The notes beneath the pieces were generated by a model. The model was not told the DNA's origin. It did not search any database and saw nothing but the letters and a program-made list of their open reading frames with translations. From an uncultured Nitrosomonadales bacterium (GTDB lineage Bacteria; Pseudomonadota; Gammaproteobacteria; Burkholderiales; Methylophilaceae), in NCBI GenBank assembly GCA_913058475.1, contig CAJXQA010000009.1, positions 1 to 33,983 on the forward strand: 33,983 nt of DNA, given 5' to 3'. This document shows, one piece after another, positions 8,974 through 18,244 of this stretch. The translations under genes were made by a program, and so were the position numbers. Position 1 is the first letter of the stretch. Each line of letters begins with the position of its first letter.

Positions 8974-11295
8974 TTAGAATTCGTAGCGTAATCCAACCCA
9001 GCCTGCTCTAGGTGCTCCCCCAACAAGAGAAGCAGTTGCTATTTCTTCCTCACTGAACGAACGATCAGCATTTACTCTAGATTCAGCGATACGACCACCT
9101 GTGTAATATTTATTATCGAATAAATTAGTCACTTTGGCATAAATTTTCCAACCGGCAAGCATGTTAGAAAATCTATATTCTGAATCTAGATTTACAACTG
9201 CATAACCAGGAACTTCACTTTGTAACCCATTAACAGACGAATCGTTTTCTTGGTTTTCGTTACCCATCATATAAGATGAGCTAAATGCGGTCATTGTTGC
9301 ACCTAAATACCAGGCTGGTTCAGGTTTATATACTGCTCTGACTTTAAAGCTATGTTTTGGAATATTAGGAAGGTAGTCACCATCCTCAACGCTAATTGCG
9401 CCCTCTGGATCATCAGAGGCTGATGAATTATTTTCACTGATCAGAGTAAGGTCAGTTCCATATTGCGCCTTAACAAAATTATAGTTCATACTTAATGACC
9501 ATATTTCAAAATCAGTGTTAAGACCTAAATCGATACCCTTTCTTGTTGTTTCCTCGACATTGTCAAAATAGCCTGCAGTTGAATTTGATTCTGTGTAGAG
9601 GAATAAAATATCATCATGATTTGTAGCGCTGTAACCCGCAATGTTCCAAGTCATTTTACTGTCAAAAATGCCAGCAAATCCTCCACTCGCACCCAGCTCA
9701 TATGTTTTTGCAACAACTTGCTCAAGAGGTGGATCATCTGCCATTTGTGTTGGCAGTGTGCAAGGGTTATCTGGGTTTGCGCAACCAAGCTCTATACTTG
9801 TAGGTGCGCGATTAGCCTCATTATAAGATGCATAAGTACTTAAATTTTCATATGGATTAAAAGACACACCAACTGATGGATTTAGTCGATCATAATCATG
9901 AGAGCCAGTAAGTGATGCACCACTTCCAGGAGCGTTAAATGTGTCCTGGTTGTCAATGTCCACATAGTTATAACGTGCTGCGGTGTTAATGCTCCATTGA
10001 TCATTTATGGCATGATTGTTTGAAACATAAGCGCTACTTGTATACGTTTGACCAGTTAAGCCTGTAGTTTGCTCTTTGTCTCCTAACTCACCAGAAAAGA
10101 ATCCTGATGGATCAAGCGTTGCAATATCTTGAGAGGTTTGCGAAAACTGGACTTTAGAATACTCAAAAGAGGCACCTACAATTAATTGATTTCTTCTTGC
10201 CTGCCAATCATCATCAAATGTTAATTGTCCGTTAACACCGTAAGCATTTTGCTTTGTTTTAGATCGATTAAGGACGCCCTCATTTAGATTCTCTTCTTCT
10301 GCAGTACACTCTCCTTCTTCTATGGCATCATCATCACAAAATTCATCGTTCAAGTCACCATTGTAAGTACTTTGATCAATGTTTCTCCAATAAACATTTC
10401 CTGAGGCCATTAGTGTATCGCTAATAAATTCAGTCCCATTTAATTGAACTTGATTATATGAATTCCTTGTTTTATCAATGAGTGTATGAACCCCCTCTAA
10501 ATCATCTCCCATCAAGTATTTAGGAACCATGCCGTTACCCACAAGGCTATTGTGCGCACCTGTATAGCTTAAATCATATCGACTACTGTCGTCCTCAAAA
10601 CCAATCTTACTAAACCACTGATTTACTGTTGTTGGTGAAGGTTTTCTCCAACCATCCTCATTAAAGTATTCATAGCCCACATAGTAATCAAAACGCTCAT
10701 CTTCAGATACACCACCGGATTCTATAAGCCCAATCTTTCTTCCCCATGAGCCTGTTTGACCTTCAATAGCGGATTTATTAAAGGTACGTCCACTTTTTGT
10801 TTGCATGCTTAATGATCCACCCAATGTATTAAGACCATAGACAGGATTTGAGCCACCCACGAGCTGCATATTATCAATTGCAAAATCAGGAATCGTATCC
10901 CATAAAACATTATTACTAAATGGCATATTTTGTCTTACGCCATCCACATAAATTGACAAGCCTTGAGGGTTACCAACGAGTGGAGTGCCGTTGTAACCTC
11001 GATAATTTATTTCTAACTGATATGGATTACCACCCACTTCATTCACCGTAACGCCTTCAAGATTGTTAACCATATAATCTGCAATACTGACACCTGGCTG
11101 CTCTCTAATTTCTTCACCCGTCACTGTTTGAATGGCATATGGCACGTCTTTAACAGGCAAGCCAATTGAAGGTAGTGCTGTCGGTGAGTAAACCTCAATA
11201 CTATCAACTTTCACTGTTTCTCCAGCAATAACGCCCGTTGCAAAAAGTGAACATGTGATAGCAATTAAGCCAGTGGATTTAGATATTTTTTTCAT
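8974..11295 (-). CDS. TonB-dependent outer-membrane receptor
   Basis: A 773-residue receptor. The signal peptide ends at about residue 24 (GVIA/GETV), the plug domain spans about 48-170 (VPYAIQTVTGEEI, then SIYVDGVRQNMPF), and the beta-barrel ends in GWVGLRYEF with terminal Phe. It imports a scarce substrate using TonB energy. The substrate is not shown by sequence. The NRAPTSIELGCANPDNPC segment (496-512) belongs to a widespread receptor group usually annotated only as siderophore or metal-type. An acidic loop at about 313-340 contains two cysteines (320 and 330) and many Asp/Glu residues, which could bind a cation. No Fur-like box was seen in the 91 bases upstream. Adjacency to a MoxY-like two-component system makes a methylotrophy-linked metal such as a lanthanide a possibility, not a call. 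Confidence 0.9.
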   Translation of the reverse strand: MKKISKSTGLIAITCSLFATGVIAGETVKVDSIEVYSPTALPSIGLPVKDVPYAIQTVTGEEIREQPGVSIADYMVNNLEGVTVNEVGGNPYQLEINYRGYNGTPLVGNPQGLSIYVDGVRQNMPFSNNVLWDTIPDFAIDNMQLVGGSNPVYGLNTLGGSLSMQTKSGRTFNKSAIEGQTGSWGRKIGLIESGGVSEDERFDYYVGYEYFNEDGWRKPSPTTVNQWFSKIGFEDDSSRYDLSYTGAHNSLVGNGMVPKYLMGDDLEGVHTLIDKTRNSYNQVQLNGTEFISDTLMASGNVYWRNIDQSTYNGDLNDEFCDDDAIEEGECTAEEENLNEGVLNRSKTKQNAYGVNGQLTFDDDWQARRNQLIVGASFEYSKVQFSQTSQDIATLDPSGFFSGELGDKEQTTGLTGQTYTSSAYVSNNHAINDQWSINTAARYNYVDIDNQDTFNAPGSGASLTGSHDYDRLNPSVGVSFNPYENLSTYASYNEANRAPTSIELGCANPDNPCTLPTQMADDPPLEQVVAKTYELGASGGFAGIFDSKMTWNIAGYSATNHDDILFLYTESNSTAGYFDNVEETTRKGIDLGLNTDFEIWSLSMNYNFVKAQYGTDLTLISENNSSASDDPEGAISVEDGDYLPNIPKHSFKVRAVYKPEPAWYLGATMTAFSSSYMMGNENQENDSSVNGLQSEVPGYAVVNLDSEYRFSNMLAGWKIYAKVTNLFDNKYYTGGRIAESRVNADRSFSEEEIATASLVGGAPRAGWVGLRYEF

Positions 11296-11371
11296 TACTT
11301 ATATTCTTTTTAATTCGTGTATATGTTGTTGATAACGTGGCATTTTACACAAATATTTTAAATATATTCTG

Positions 11372-11382
11372 GGAATTATTCC
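11372..11382. promoter_or_regulatory. Perfect palindrome upstream of the TonB receptor gene
   Basis: GGAATTATTCC is a perfect 11-base palindrome, 77 bases before the receptor start and just past the tilS stop. Another AT-only palindrome lies at 11353-11365. It could be an operator, for example for the nearby NarL-type regulator, or chance in AT-rich DNA. Confidence 0.2.
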
Positions 11383-11386
11383 TAAT

Positions 11387-12751
11387 TTACTCTCTTAACC
11401 AATTTATTTGATATCCTATCTCTCCCTCGCTAGATTGATATTCATGATGAATACCTAAATTAGGAATGGCAACGAGTTGTTTTTTTGCAAATATCAATGG
11501 GATCTGATCCCTTTCCCAAAGCGGGATATCAGCATTTTGAAATAAATATTTAAGGCTTCTGCTAGGTTGGTCTGGAAAAGGCTTTAATTTTTCACCTCCA
11601 GCTCTGCTTTTAATTTTTAAACTTTTAACGCCAAGCTTTGATAAAGAAAGTCCTCCGCTATTTTTTTTGATGAATTGGAGTTTAGTGTTGTTGGGAAGAT
11701 GAAGCTCGTCTTCACCGGACCAGTTAAAGTTATAACTACTTGGCTTAATATCAGAATTGACAATAAATAATTTATCATGATATGCGCGAACAGATTTGTC
11801 CTTTGAAATTTTTAAGTTTAACGCAGAGTCTTTTTTTATATCCTTAAGCTGCCTATACAGTTCATCCATATTTTTTTTACTTGGCATTAACAAATTGTCT
11901 AATGACAACCACCATCGAATTAAATTGATTACTCTTAATTTTGGAAGTTTTTTTAAGCTATCTATAAAAAGATATGTGCCATCAACCGACATATGAATCT
12001 TACTGTCATCTATCGCAATTAAATTATTTAAGTTATGGCCTTCTGCAATATTACTTGCCGAGCGACTAATCGTTTCAATTGATGCTGAGTATCTTGACTG
12101 AATTAAAGGTAACACTTTTTGGCGAATAAAGTTTCTATCGAATTGTTCATCCTGGTTACTCTCATCTTCAATATATTCAATTTTATGCACTTTTGCATAA
12201 ACCTCTAACGTATGACGCTTAATATTCAACATAGGTCGCCAAAAGTTTCTTCTTGAATCAAACTCAGGCATAGCAGATAACCCCTTTAACCCTGAACCTC
12301 TGAATAATTGAAGCAGTAAAGTTTCTGCTTGATCATTTTGATGGTGCCCAAGAACAACAATACCCTTTTGTTTTTTTACAATTGCTTCGTATCTTAATTT
12401 TCTGGCCTCTCCCTCTAAGCCGAGGACGCTATCACGATTTATTTTTATCTTTTCACTTAAAAAATGAATACCTAATGATTCACATTTTTTTTTACAGAAT
12501 TTTACCCAATCATCTGCAGCAGAATTGAGGCCATGATGAAGGTGAATCGCTTTAAGATTAAATTTAAACTTGACTTGCATTTTTGCAAGCAGGAATAGCA
12601 ACACAGAAGAATCTAAACCACCACTTAACCCAAGCAATAGTTCAGTTTGTTCACCCGGTTGTTTTAGATTGGCATGAAAGGATTGGGTGATTTTATCCTC
12701 AATTTTATCTACATTTTTATCTTCATTTTTCACTTTGACTATGTTGTCCAA
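11387..12751 (-). CDS. tilS: tRNA(Ile)-lysidine synthetase TilS
   Basis: Modifies C34 of the CAU-anticodon isoleucine tRNA to lysidine so that it reads AUA; essential in most bacteria. The PP-loop motif SGGLDSSV starts at residue 43, and LHHGLN and [13 protein letters not shown] are further N-type ATP pyrophosphatase signatures. The C-terminal TilS domain is present ([20 protein letters not shown], then [10 protein letters not shown]). At 454 residues it is slightly longer than E. coli TilS (432). The ATG overlaps the end of accA by 29 bases, so translation is probably coupled. The first 16 residues are charged and unlike the family core; a GTG at codon 7 is an alternative start. Confidence 0.95.
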   Translation of the reverse strand: MDNIVKVKNEDKNVDKIEDKITQSFHANLKQPGEQTELLLGLSGGLDSSVLLFLLAKMQVKFKFNLKAIHLHHGLNSAADDWVKFCKKKCESLGIHFLSEKIKINRDSVLGLEGEARKLRYEAIVKKQKGIVVLGHHQNDQAETLLLQLFRGSGLKGLSAMPEFDSRRNFWRPMLNIKRHTLEVYAKVHKIEYIEDESNQDEQFDRNFIRQKVLPLIQSRYSASIETISRSASNIAEGHNLNNLIAIDDSKIHMSVDGTYLFIDSLKKLPKLRVINLIRWWLSLDNLLMPSKKNMDELYRQLKDIKKDSALNLKISKDKSVRAYHDKLFIVNSDIKPSSYNFNWSGEDELHLPNNTKLQFIKKNSGGLSLSKLGVKSLKIKSRAGGEKLKPFPDQPSRSLKYLFQNADIPLWERDQIPLIFAKKQLVAIPNLGIHHEYQSSEGEIGYQINWLRE

Positions 12752-13691
12752 AGCTTGTTAGACGCTCGTATCTATTTTTTAGTAAATCATCAGTTGGTAC
12801 TTGCTTCAAATGGGCTAACTTTTCTTTCAAAGTTTTTTTAACATTTCTCATAGTCAACACATAATCACGATGGGCACCACCCAATGGCTCTGAAATGATT
12901 TCATCAACAAGGCCTAGTTTTTTTAATTTAGAAGACGTAATACTTAAGCTATCTGCAGCGACTTCTGCCATTTCTGCTTTTTTCCATAATATCGAAGCAC
13001 ATCCCTCAGGGGAAATAACTGAATAGGTTGAAAACTCTAGCATAGCTAAATAATCCGATACGCCAAGTGCTAATGCACCTCCAGAACCACCTTCACCAAT
13101 GACGATAGTAATGATAGGAACTTTTAACTCAGTCATCACATAGAGGTTTCTTGCGATCGCCTCAGACTGACCTCTCTCTTCTGCACCGATACCAGGGTAA
13201 GCGCCTGGTGTATCAATCAAAGTCACAATTGGTAATGAAAATTTTTCTGCGAGCTTAAATAACCTGAGTGCCTTACGATAGCCTTCGGGTCTTGGCATTC
13301 CGAAATTACGATGTTGTCGTTCTTTGATGTCACGACCTTTTTGGTGCCCAATGACCATGACAGAATGCCCCTCAAACTCTGCTAGACCACCTATAATTGC
13401 TGGGTCATCAGAAAAGGCTCTGTCGCCATGCAATTCTTTAAAATTTTTAAAAATTGCTTGAATATAATCTTGGGTATAGGGCCTTTGCGGATGCCTAGAA
13501 ACTTGAGAGATTTGCCATGCAGTTAAATTATCGAAAATTTGATGTTGCATTGCTTCAAGTTTTTCTTGAAGAGAAATCAGCTCTTTGTTGATATCAATGG
13601 TTGGATGATCATCATGTGCAGCCTTTAAACTTAAAATTTTAGCTTCAAGTGTTTCGACAGGTTTTTCAAATTCTAGGTAGGTGCGCTTCAT
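12723..13691 (-). CDS. accA: Acetyl-CoA carboxylase carboxyltransferase subunit alpha
   Basis: With AccD it transfers carboxyl groups from biotin to acetyl-CoA to make malonyl-CoA for fatty-acid synthesis. At 322 residues it is close to E. coli AccA (319). The N-terminal helical region ([12 protein letters not shown]...[20 protein letters not shown]) and the crotonase-fold core with [27 protein letters not shown] and [11 protein letters not shown] are all intact. It lies 28 bases after dnaE and overlaps tilS; the order dnaE-accA-tilS is common in betaproteobacteria. Confidence 0.97.
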   Translation of the reverse strand: MKRTYLEFEKPVETLEAKILSLKAAHDDHPTIDINKELISLQEKLEAMQHQIFDNLTAWQISQVSRHPQRPYTQDYIQAIFKNFKELHGDRAFSDDPAIIGGLAEFEGHSVMVIGHQKGRDIKERQHRNFGMPRPEGYRKALRLFKLAEKFSLPIVTLIDTPGAYPGIGAEERGQSEAIARNLYVMTELKVPIITIVIGEGGSGGALALGVSDYLAMLEFSTYSVISPEGCASILWKKAEMAEVAADSLSITSSKLKKLGLVDEIISEPLGGAHRDYVLTMRNVKKTLKEKLAHLKQVPTDDLLKNRYERLTSFGQHSQSEK

Positions 13692-13719
13692 AATCTAATC
13701 ACGATATTAATTTATTTTG

Positions 13720-16700
13720 CTAATTATAGAGTATTTTAACGTTGTCATCTTCGTATGATGCTACAAGACCAAAAATTAGATCTTCATGAAGTGCTACAGA
13801 CCACTCCGGACCTAACATTAATTCAACCTTTCCTTGTTGATTTTGATACTCAACTTTTACTCGACATTTTTTTATATCAGAACCAAAAGCACCGTTACAA
13901 AAGGGCTTAAGCAAGTTTTTAAGGACGTCTGGATTCGCCTGTTTATCAAGAGTGATTTTTAGTAGCTGAGCTTTTGTGCTTTGTATGCTTAATAGATCAA
14001 AGGCTTTGATAACGTTAATTCTATTCCCACCAGTAAAATCGTCATGACTAACTCTACCTTCAACAAATAGCAATTGATCTTCTTTAATAAGCTCATAAAA
14101 GTCATTAAGTACCTTGCTTCCCACAACCATATCCATTCTCCCCTCAGAGTCATCTAATGTAATGATGGCAATCTTCCCTCGGCTCGTCATTTTAAATCTA
14201 ACATCAGAAATGATTCCTGCGACAAGATAAGGCGACTCCCTGGGAGTGAGTTCCGATAGTTTTGTTGGGATGAACTCTCGAATCATTTTTTTGTAGTACG
14301 TAAAGGGATGTCCACTAAAATAAAAACCTAAAGCCTCTTTTTCCTCTAATAACTGCTTTTGTGTATCCCAGCTTTCAACAGAAACGAGCTCAACTGCCTG
14401 CTCCTCAGAGGCTTCAAAAAGATTATTCTGACCGATATTTGCATTGGCTTGATCAGCAAAATTTATTGCTAAACCAATGCTGGCCAACAGTGATGCTCTA
14501 TTTTTTTCTATCTCATCAAAAGCTCCAGCCTTAATTAATGATTCAATGACTCTGCGATTAACCTTCCTTAAATCAAGTCGTGATGTGAAATCAAAAAGGG
14601 ATTTGAATGGTCCATTCTTTTTTCTTTCTTGCAGAATTTCTTCAATGGCAATTTGTCCTGAACCTTTTAACGCACCCAACCCATATAAAATTTGATTTTG
14701 GTTAACGGTGACAAACTTATATTGGCTTTGATTTATATTGGGTGGAAGCAATTCCACTTTATTTCTCATGCAGTCATCGAATAATAAATGCACATTATCG
14801 GTGTTATTCATATCTGCTGACATCGAAGCAGCAATGAATGAAGATGCGAAATGCGTTTTTAGATAGGCGGTTTGATAAGCAATTTTGGCATAAGCGGCGG
14901 CATGTGATTTATTAAAGCCATAGCCTGCAAATTTTTCTAACAAATCAAATAAGTCATTAGCCTGTCTTTCGTTTAAATTATTTTTTGTGGCACCACTGAT
15001 AAAGTTTGCCCTTTGGGCATCCATTTCCTCAACCTTCTTTTTACCCATAGCTCGCCTAAGCAAATCCGCGCTGCCTAAGGTATAACCCGCCACGACCTGA
15101 GCAATTTGCATCACCTGCTCTTGATAAACGGCAATGCCGTAAGTTTCTTTTAATATTTCTTTTGTCGCAGGGTGTGGGTAAGAAACAGCATCGATCCCAT
15201 GCTTTCTTCGACAAAATTCTGGAATCAAGTCCATCGGGCCTGGGCGATAAAGAGCGACTAAAGCAATAATATCTTCAAAGCAATCAGGTTTTGCCTGCTT
15301 CAACATATCCTTCATACCCCTAGATTCAAGCTGAAATACTGCTGTTGTATTAGAGGACTTCAACAAGTCATAGGTAGCCGTATCATCAATCGGAATCCCT
15401 TCAAGATCAATTGGTTCTAAATCATCTTTTTGTCTCAAGGAATTCGCATTTTCTAACGCCATTGACAAGATAGTGAGTGTTCTCAGTCCTAAAAAGTCAA
15501 ACTTAACCAAGCCCAAGGCTTCAACATCATCCTTATCAAATTGACTGACCACACCTTCACCCTCGGCCTGACAATAGATAGGAGAAAATTTAGATATTTC
15601 GCTAGGAGCAATCAATACTCCGCCGGCATGCATACTCACATTTCTGATTAAGCCCTCTAATTTTAAAGCCAAATCAAAAAGCTCTTTGACCTCCTCTTCT
15701 TTTTTAATTCTGTCTCTAATTTGACTCTCTTTTTCAATAGCATCTTTTAATGTGATGCCCAGCTCCATCGGAATTAATTTAGCGATTCCATCCACGAATA
15801 AAAAAGGTAGATCAAGGACGCGTCCTACATCACGAATAACAGCCCTTGCCGCCATGGTACCAAATGTTGCAATCTGTGATACGGACTCAGCCCCATACTT
15901 TTCCTTAACGTAATCAATCACTCGATCTCGCCCTTCCTGACAAAAATCGATATCAAAATCAGGCATAGAAACCCTATCTGGATTCAAGAATCGCTCAAAA
16001 AGCAGGTTATATTCAATGGGATCTAAGTCAGTAATACCTAAGCTGAAAGCCACAACCGAGCCTGCGCCAGAACCCCTTCCAGGTCCAACAGGTATATTGT
16101 TTTGCTTTGACCAATTGATAAAATCAGAGACGATTAAAAAATAGCCCGCATAGCCCATTTGATTAATCACATCAACCTCAAAATTGAGTCGGTCAAAGTA
16201 TATTTTTTCGTCAATGGCTTCTTTGTTTGGTAAACTTTCTAGCCGTTGTTTAAGGCCTTTTTCTGCCTCTAATTTTAAAAATTCGTCTATCTTAATCCCC
16301 TCAGGAATTGGGAAATTTGGGAGGTAAGTTTCACCCAGATGAAAACTAAAATTACATCTTTTGGCAATTTCTACAGAATTTTCTATCGCTGATGGAATAT
16401 CTTTAAACAGCGATGCCATCGCATCACCATCTTTGAAAAATTGATTTGGTGAAAATGTTTTAGGTCTTCGAGAATCAGCTAGCACATAACCTTCAGCGAT
16501 GCAGGTTTTTGTCTCATGCGCTCTAAAATCACCTTCCTGCATAAATTGAATGGGGTGCGTGGCAACAACGGGTATCTGATTTTGAGTGGCCAAGTGAAGC
16601 GCTTGTTGGATGTAGCGCTCCTGATCTTCTAGTAACTTTCCCTCGGCATATCTTTGAAGCTCTAAATAAAAACGATCGCCAAATTTTTCTTGCCATTTCA

Positions 16701-17178
16701 AAGTTATCTCTGATGCTTCTTTAACTTTATCATTCAAAATCAGCTGCCCAACTTCACCTTGCAGGGCACCAGACAATATTATTAAGCCAGCATTAAATTC
16801 TTCGAGTAACCACTCAGATTTGACTTCGGCCCGCCCTTTATACTGGTTTTCTAAAAAAGATTTTGAAATAAGACGTGATAAATTTAAATAGCCTTCTTGA
16901 GATTGACACAATATGAGGGTGCGGTATGGTTGTTCACGATTTTTCTTGTTCTGCAACCAAACATCGCAACCGATGATAGGTTTTATCTTTTTATCAATCG
17001 CCTTTTTATAAAACTTGACAGCTCCAAAAAGATTACTCAAATCAGTTAAGGCCAATGCTGGCATATCTACTTCTAATGCTCGATTTAGGTACTCTTCAAT
17101 TTTGACAATACCATCCGTCACTGAATATTCGCTATGGCATCTGAGATGAATAAATTTTGGTTGTTCTGCGTCTTTCAT
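13720..17178 (-). CDS. dnaE: DNA polymerase III subunit alpha
   Basis: Replicative polymerase catalytic subunit, 1152 residues (E. coli DnaE is 1160). Domains in order: PHP (HLRCHSEYSVTDG at 11-23), polymerase palm and fingers with GPGRGSGAGS at 365-374 and the catalytic pair Asp407 and Asp409 in PDFDIDF, a third acidic residue in KFDFLGLRTL near 560, helix-hairpin-helix region, and an OB-fold near 970-1040 (YLVAGIISDVRFKMTSRGK). All key motifs are intact. It is divergent from tpx across an 81-base gap and heads the dnaE-accA-tilS cluster. Confidence 0.98.
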   Translation of the reverse strand: MKDAEQPKFIHLRCHSEYSVTDGIVKIEEYLNRALEVDMPALALTDLSNLFGAVKFYKKAIDKKIKPIIGCDVWLQNKKNREQPYRTLILCQSQEGYLNLSRLISKSFLENQYKGRAEVKSEWLLEEFNAGLIILSGALQGEVGQLILNDKVKEASEITLKWQEKFGDRFYLELQRYAEGKLLEDQERYIQQALHLATQNQIPVVATHPIQFMQEGDFRAHETKTCIAEGYVLADSRRPKTFSPNQFFKDGDAMASLFKDIPSAIENSVEIAKRCNFSFHLGETYLPNFPIPEGIKIDEFLKLEAEKGLKQRLESLPNKEAIDEKIYFDRLNFEVDVINQMGYAGYFLIVSDFINWSKQNNIPVGPGRGSGAGSVVAFSLGITDLDPIEYNLLFERFLNPDRVSMPDFDIDFCQEGRDRVIDYVKEKYGAESVSQIATFGTMAARAVIRDVGRVLDLPFLFVDGIAKLIPMELGITLKDAIEKESQIRDRIKKEEEVKELFDLALKLEGLIRNVSMHAGGVLIAPSEISKFSPIYCQAEGEGVVSQFDKDDVEALGLVKFDFLGLRTLTILSMALENANSLRQKDDLEPIDLEGIPIDDTATYDLLKSSNTTAVFQLESRGMKDMLKQAKPDCFEDIIALVALYRPGPMDLIPEFCRRKHGIDAVSYPHPATKEILKETYGIAVYQEQVMQIAQVVAGYTLGSADLLRRAMGKKKVEEMDAQRANFISGATKNNLNERQANDLFDLLEKFAGYGFNKSHAAAYAKIAYQTAYLKTHFASSFIAASMSADMNNTDNVHLLFDDCMRNKVELLPPNINQSQYKFVTVNQNQILYGLGALKGSGQIAIEEILQERKKNGPFKSLFDFTSRLDLRKVNRRVIESLIKAGAFDEIEKNRASLLASIGLAINFADQANANIGQNNLFEASEEQAVELVSVESWDTQKQLLEEKEALGFYFSGHPFTYYKKMIREFIPTKLSELTPRESPYLVAGIISDVRFKMTSRGKIAIITLDDSEGRMDMVVGSKVLNDFYELIKEDQLLFVEGRVSHDDFTGGNRINVIKAFDLLSIQSTKAQLLKITLDKQANPDVLKNLLKPFCNGAFGSDIKKCRVKVEYQNQQGKVELMLGPEWSVALHEDLIFGLVASYEDDNVKILYN

Positions 17179-17259
17179 ATATTAATTTATTTTACCTGAT
17201 AAGCTTTGATAGAATATTGGTAAATAAGAAATATTTTAAATTATTTTGGAGAATAGATA

Positions 17260-17763
17260 ATGTCGCAAGTTACACTCAAAGGCAACCCAGTTCAAATCGG
17301 TGGAAGCTTTCCTAAAGCTGGAGATACCGTGAAAGATTTTAATTTAGCAAACAATAAACGTGAAAACGTGAATCTAGAAAGCTATGCCGGTAAAAAGAAA
17401 ATTTTAAATATTTTTCCTAGTGTCGATACACCGACCTGTGCGCTATCCGTCAAACGTTTTAACGACGAGGCATCAAATTTAGACAACACGGTTGTATTGT
17501 GTATTTCAGCAGATTTACCTTTTGCACAAAAAAGATTTTGTGGCGCAGAAAAAACAGAAGCTGTAGAAACGCTCTCTGCCTTTCGTAACATCAGTCAGTT
17601 TTCAAATGACTATGGTGTTGCCATTGAAGATTCTAGCCTTCAAGGCCTGACTTCAAGAGCGGTCATCATACTCAATGAATCTAACGAAGTAATTTATAGT
17701 GAATTGGTCAATGAAATTACTGAAGAACCTAACTATGATCAAGCGCTCAGTGCATTACGTTAG
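17260..17763 (+). CDS. tpx: Thiol peroxidase Tpx
   Basis: Atypical two-cysteine peroxiredoxin of 167 residues (E. coli Tpx is 168) that reduces hydroperoxides with thioredoxin as electron donor. The peroxidatic site is FPSVDTPTCALSV with Thr57 and Cys60; the resolving cysteine is Cys94 in RFCGAE. An additional cysteine, Cys81, also occurs in the E. coli protein. The catalytic arginine lies in TSRAVII. A good ribosome-binding site, GGAGA, precedes the ATG. It is in the cytoplasm in most beta- and gammaproteobacteria. It is followed 40 bases later by the DUF2946 gene, and the two could share a transcript. Confidence 0.96.
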   Translation: MSQVTLKGNPVQIGGSFPKAGDTVKDFNLANNKRENVNLESYAGKKKILNIFPSVDTPTCALSVKRFNDEASNLDNTVVLCISADLPFAQKRFCGAEKTEAVETLSAFRNISQFSNDYGVAIEDSSLQGLTSRAVIILNESNEVIYSELVNEITEEPNYDQALSALR

Positions 17764-17803
17764 ATTTTAAGAATTTAAAAATTTGATTTATAATCTTGAG
17801 CTT

Positions 17804-18160
17804 ATGAAAAAAAAGAATCTGGTTAAACATTATTTTGCTTTAGTCGCAATGTTATTTGTTGTATCGGGTTCTTTTGTTTCAAATGTCATGGCAGCAGACG
17901 TTGACTACCAAGTCATCTGCTCAGGAAATACCGTTAAACTTGTCGCCTTATCAGACGAAGGAAACAATAATTTAGTATCGAATGCCTTAACGAGCTGTTC
18001 ATTTTGCAATCTAGGTGAAGACGAAGATTTTTATAACGTATCGTCTATCACTGAAACATTTTCTGGCAAATCATCTATTCTTAAGAAAGTTTATCCTTCC
18101 TTTATTAGTAACAAAACAGCATCAAATTTTTATTCCCAAGCACCCCCGCACTTTTCTTAA
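17804..18160 (+). CDS. DUF2946-type secreted cysteine protein, likely copper-linked
   Basis: A 118-residue protein. I start at the ATG at 17804 (MKKKNLVKHYFALVAML), with GAG nearby, not at an in-frame TTG at 17783. A signal peptide ends near residue 30 (NVMA/AD). The mature part has VDYQVICSGNTVKLVAL and then SCSFCN, giving Cys39 and a CxxC at 65-68, and ends in YSQAPPHFS. The early YQVICS, the CxxC and the proline-containing tail are the pattern of DUF2946 proteins, which often precede copper-type TonB receptors. The next gene, 84 bases on, is such a receptor. A periplasmic metal-binding role is inferred from context. Confidence 0.7.
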   Translation: MKKKNLVKHYFALVAMLFVVSGSFVSNVMAADVDYQVICSGNTVKLVALSDEGNNNLVSNALTSCSFCNLGEDEDFYNVSSITETFSGKSSILKKVYPSFISNKTASNFYSQAPPHFS

Positions 18161-18244
18161 AAATCTATATTAAAAAGTAGCCCTAAATTCGTTTTTTTAC
18201 ATAAGACGAATTGTTTAAATTTACAAATTAGAGATTGAAGAAAA

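Noticed and set aside
9616..9843. Plus-strand open frames with several cysteines inside the TonB receptor gene
   Set aside because: They are shadow frames over the conserved receptor barrel.
17783..17803. TTG start of the DUF2946 gene seven codons upstream
   Set aside because: It would put MIYNLEL before the basic MKKK start of a clear signal peptide.
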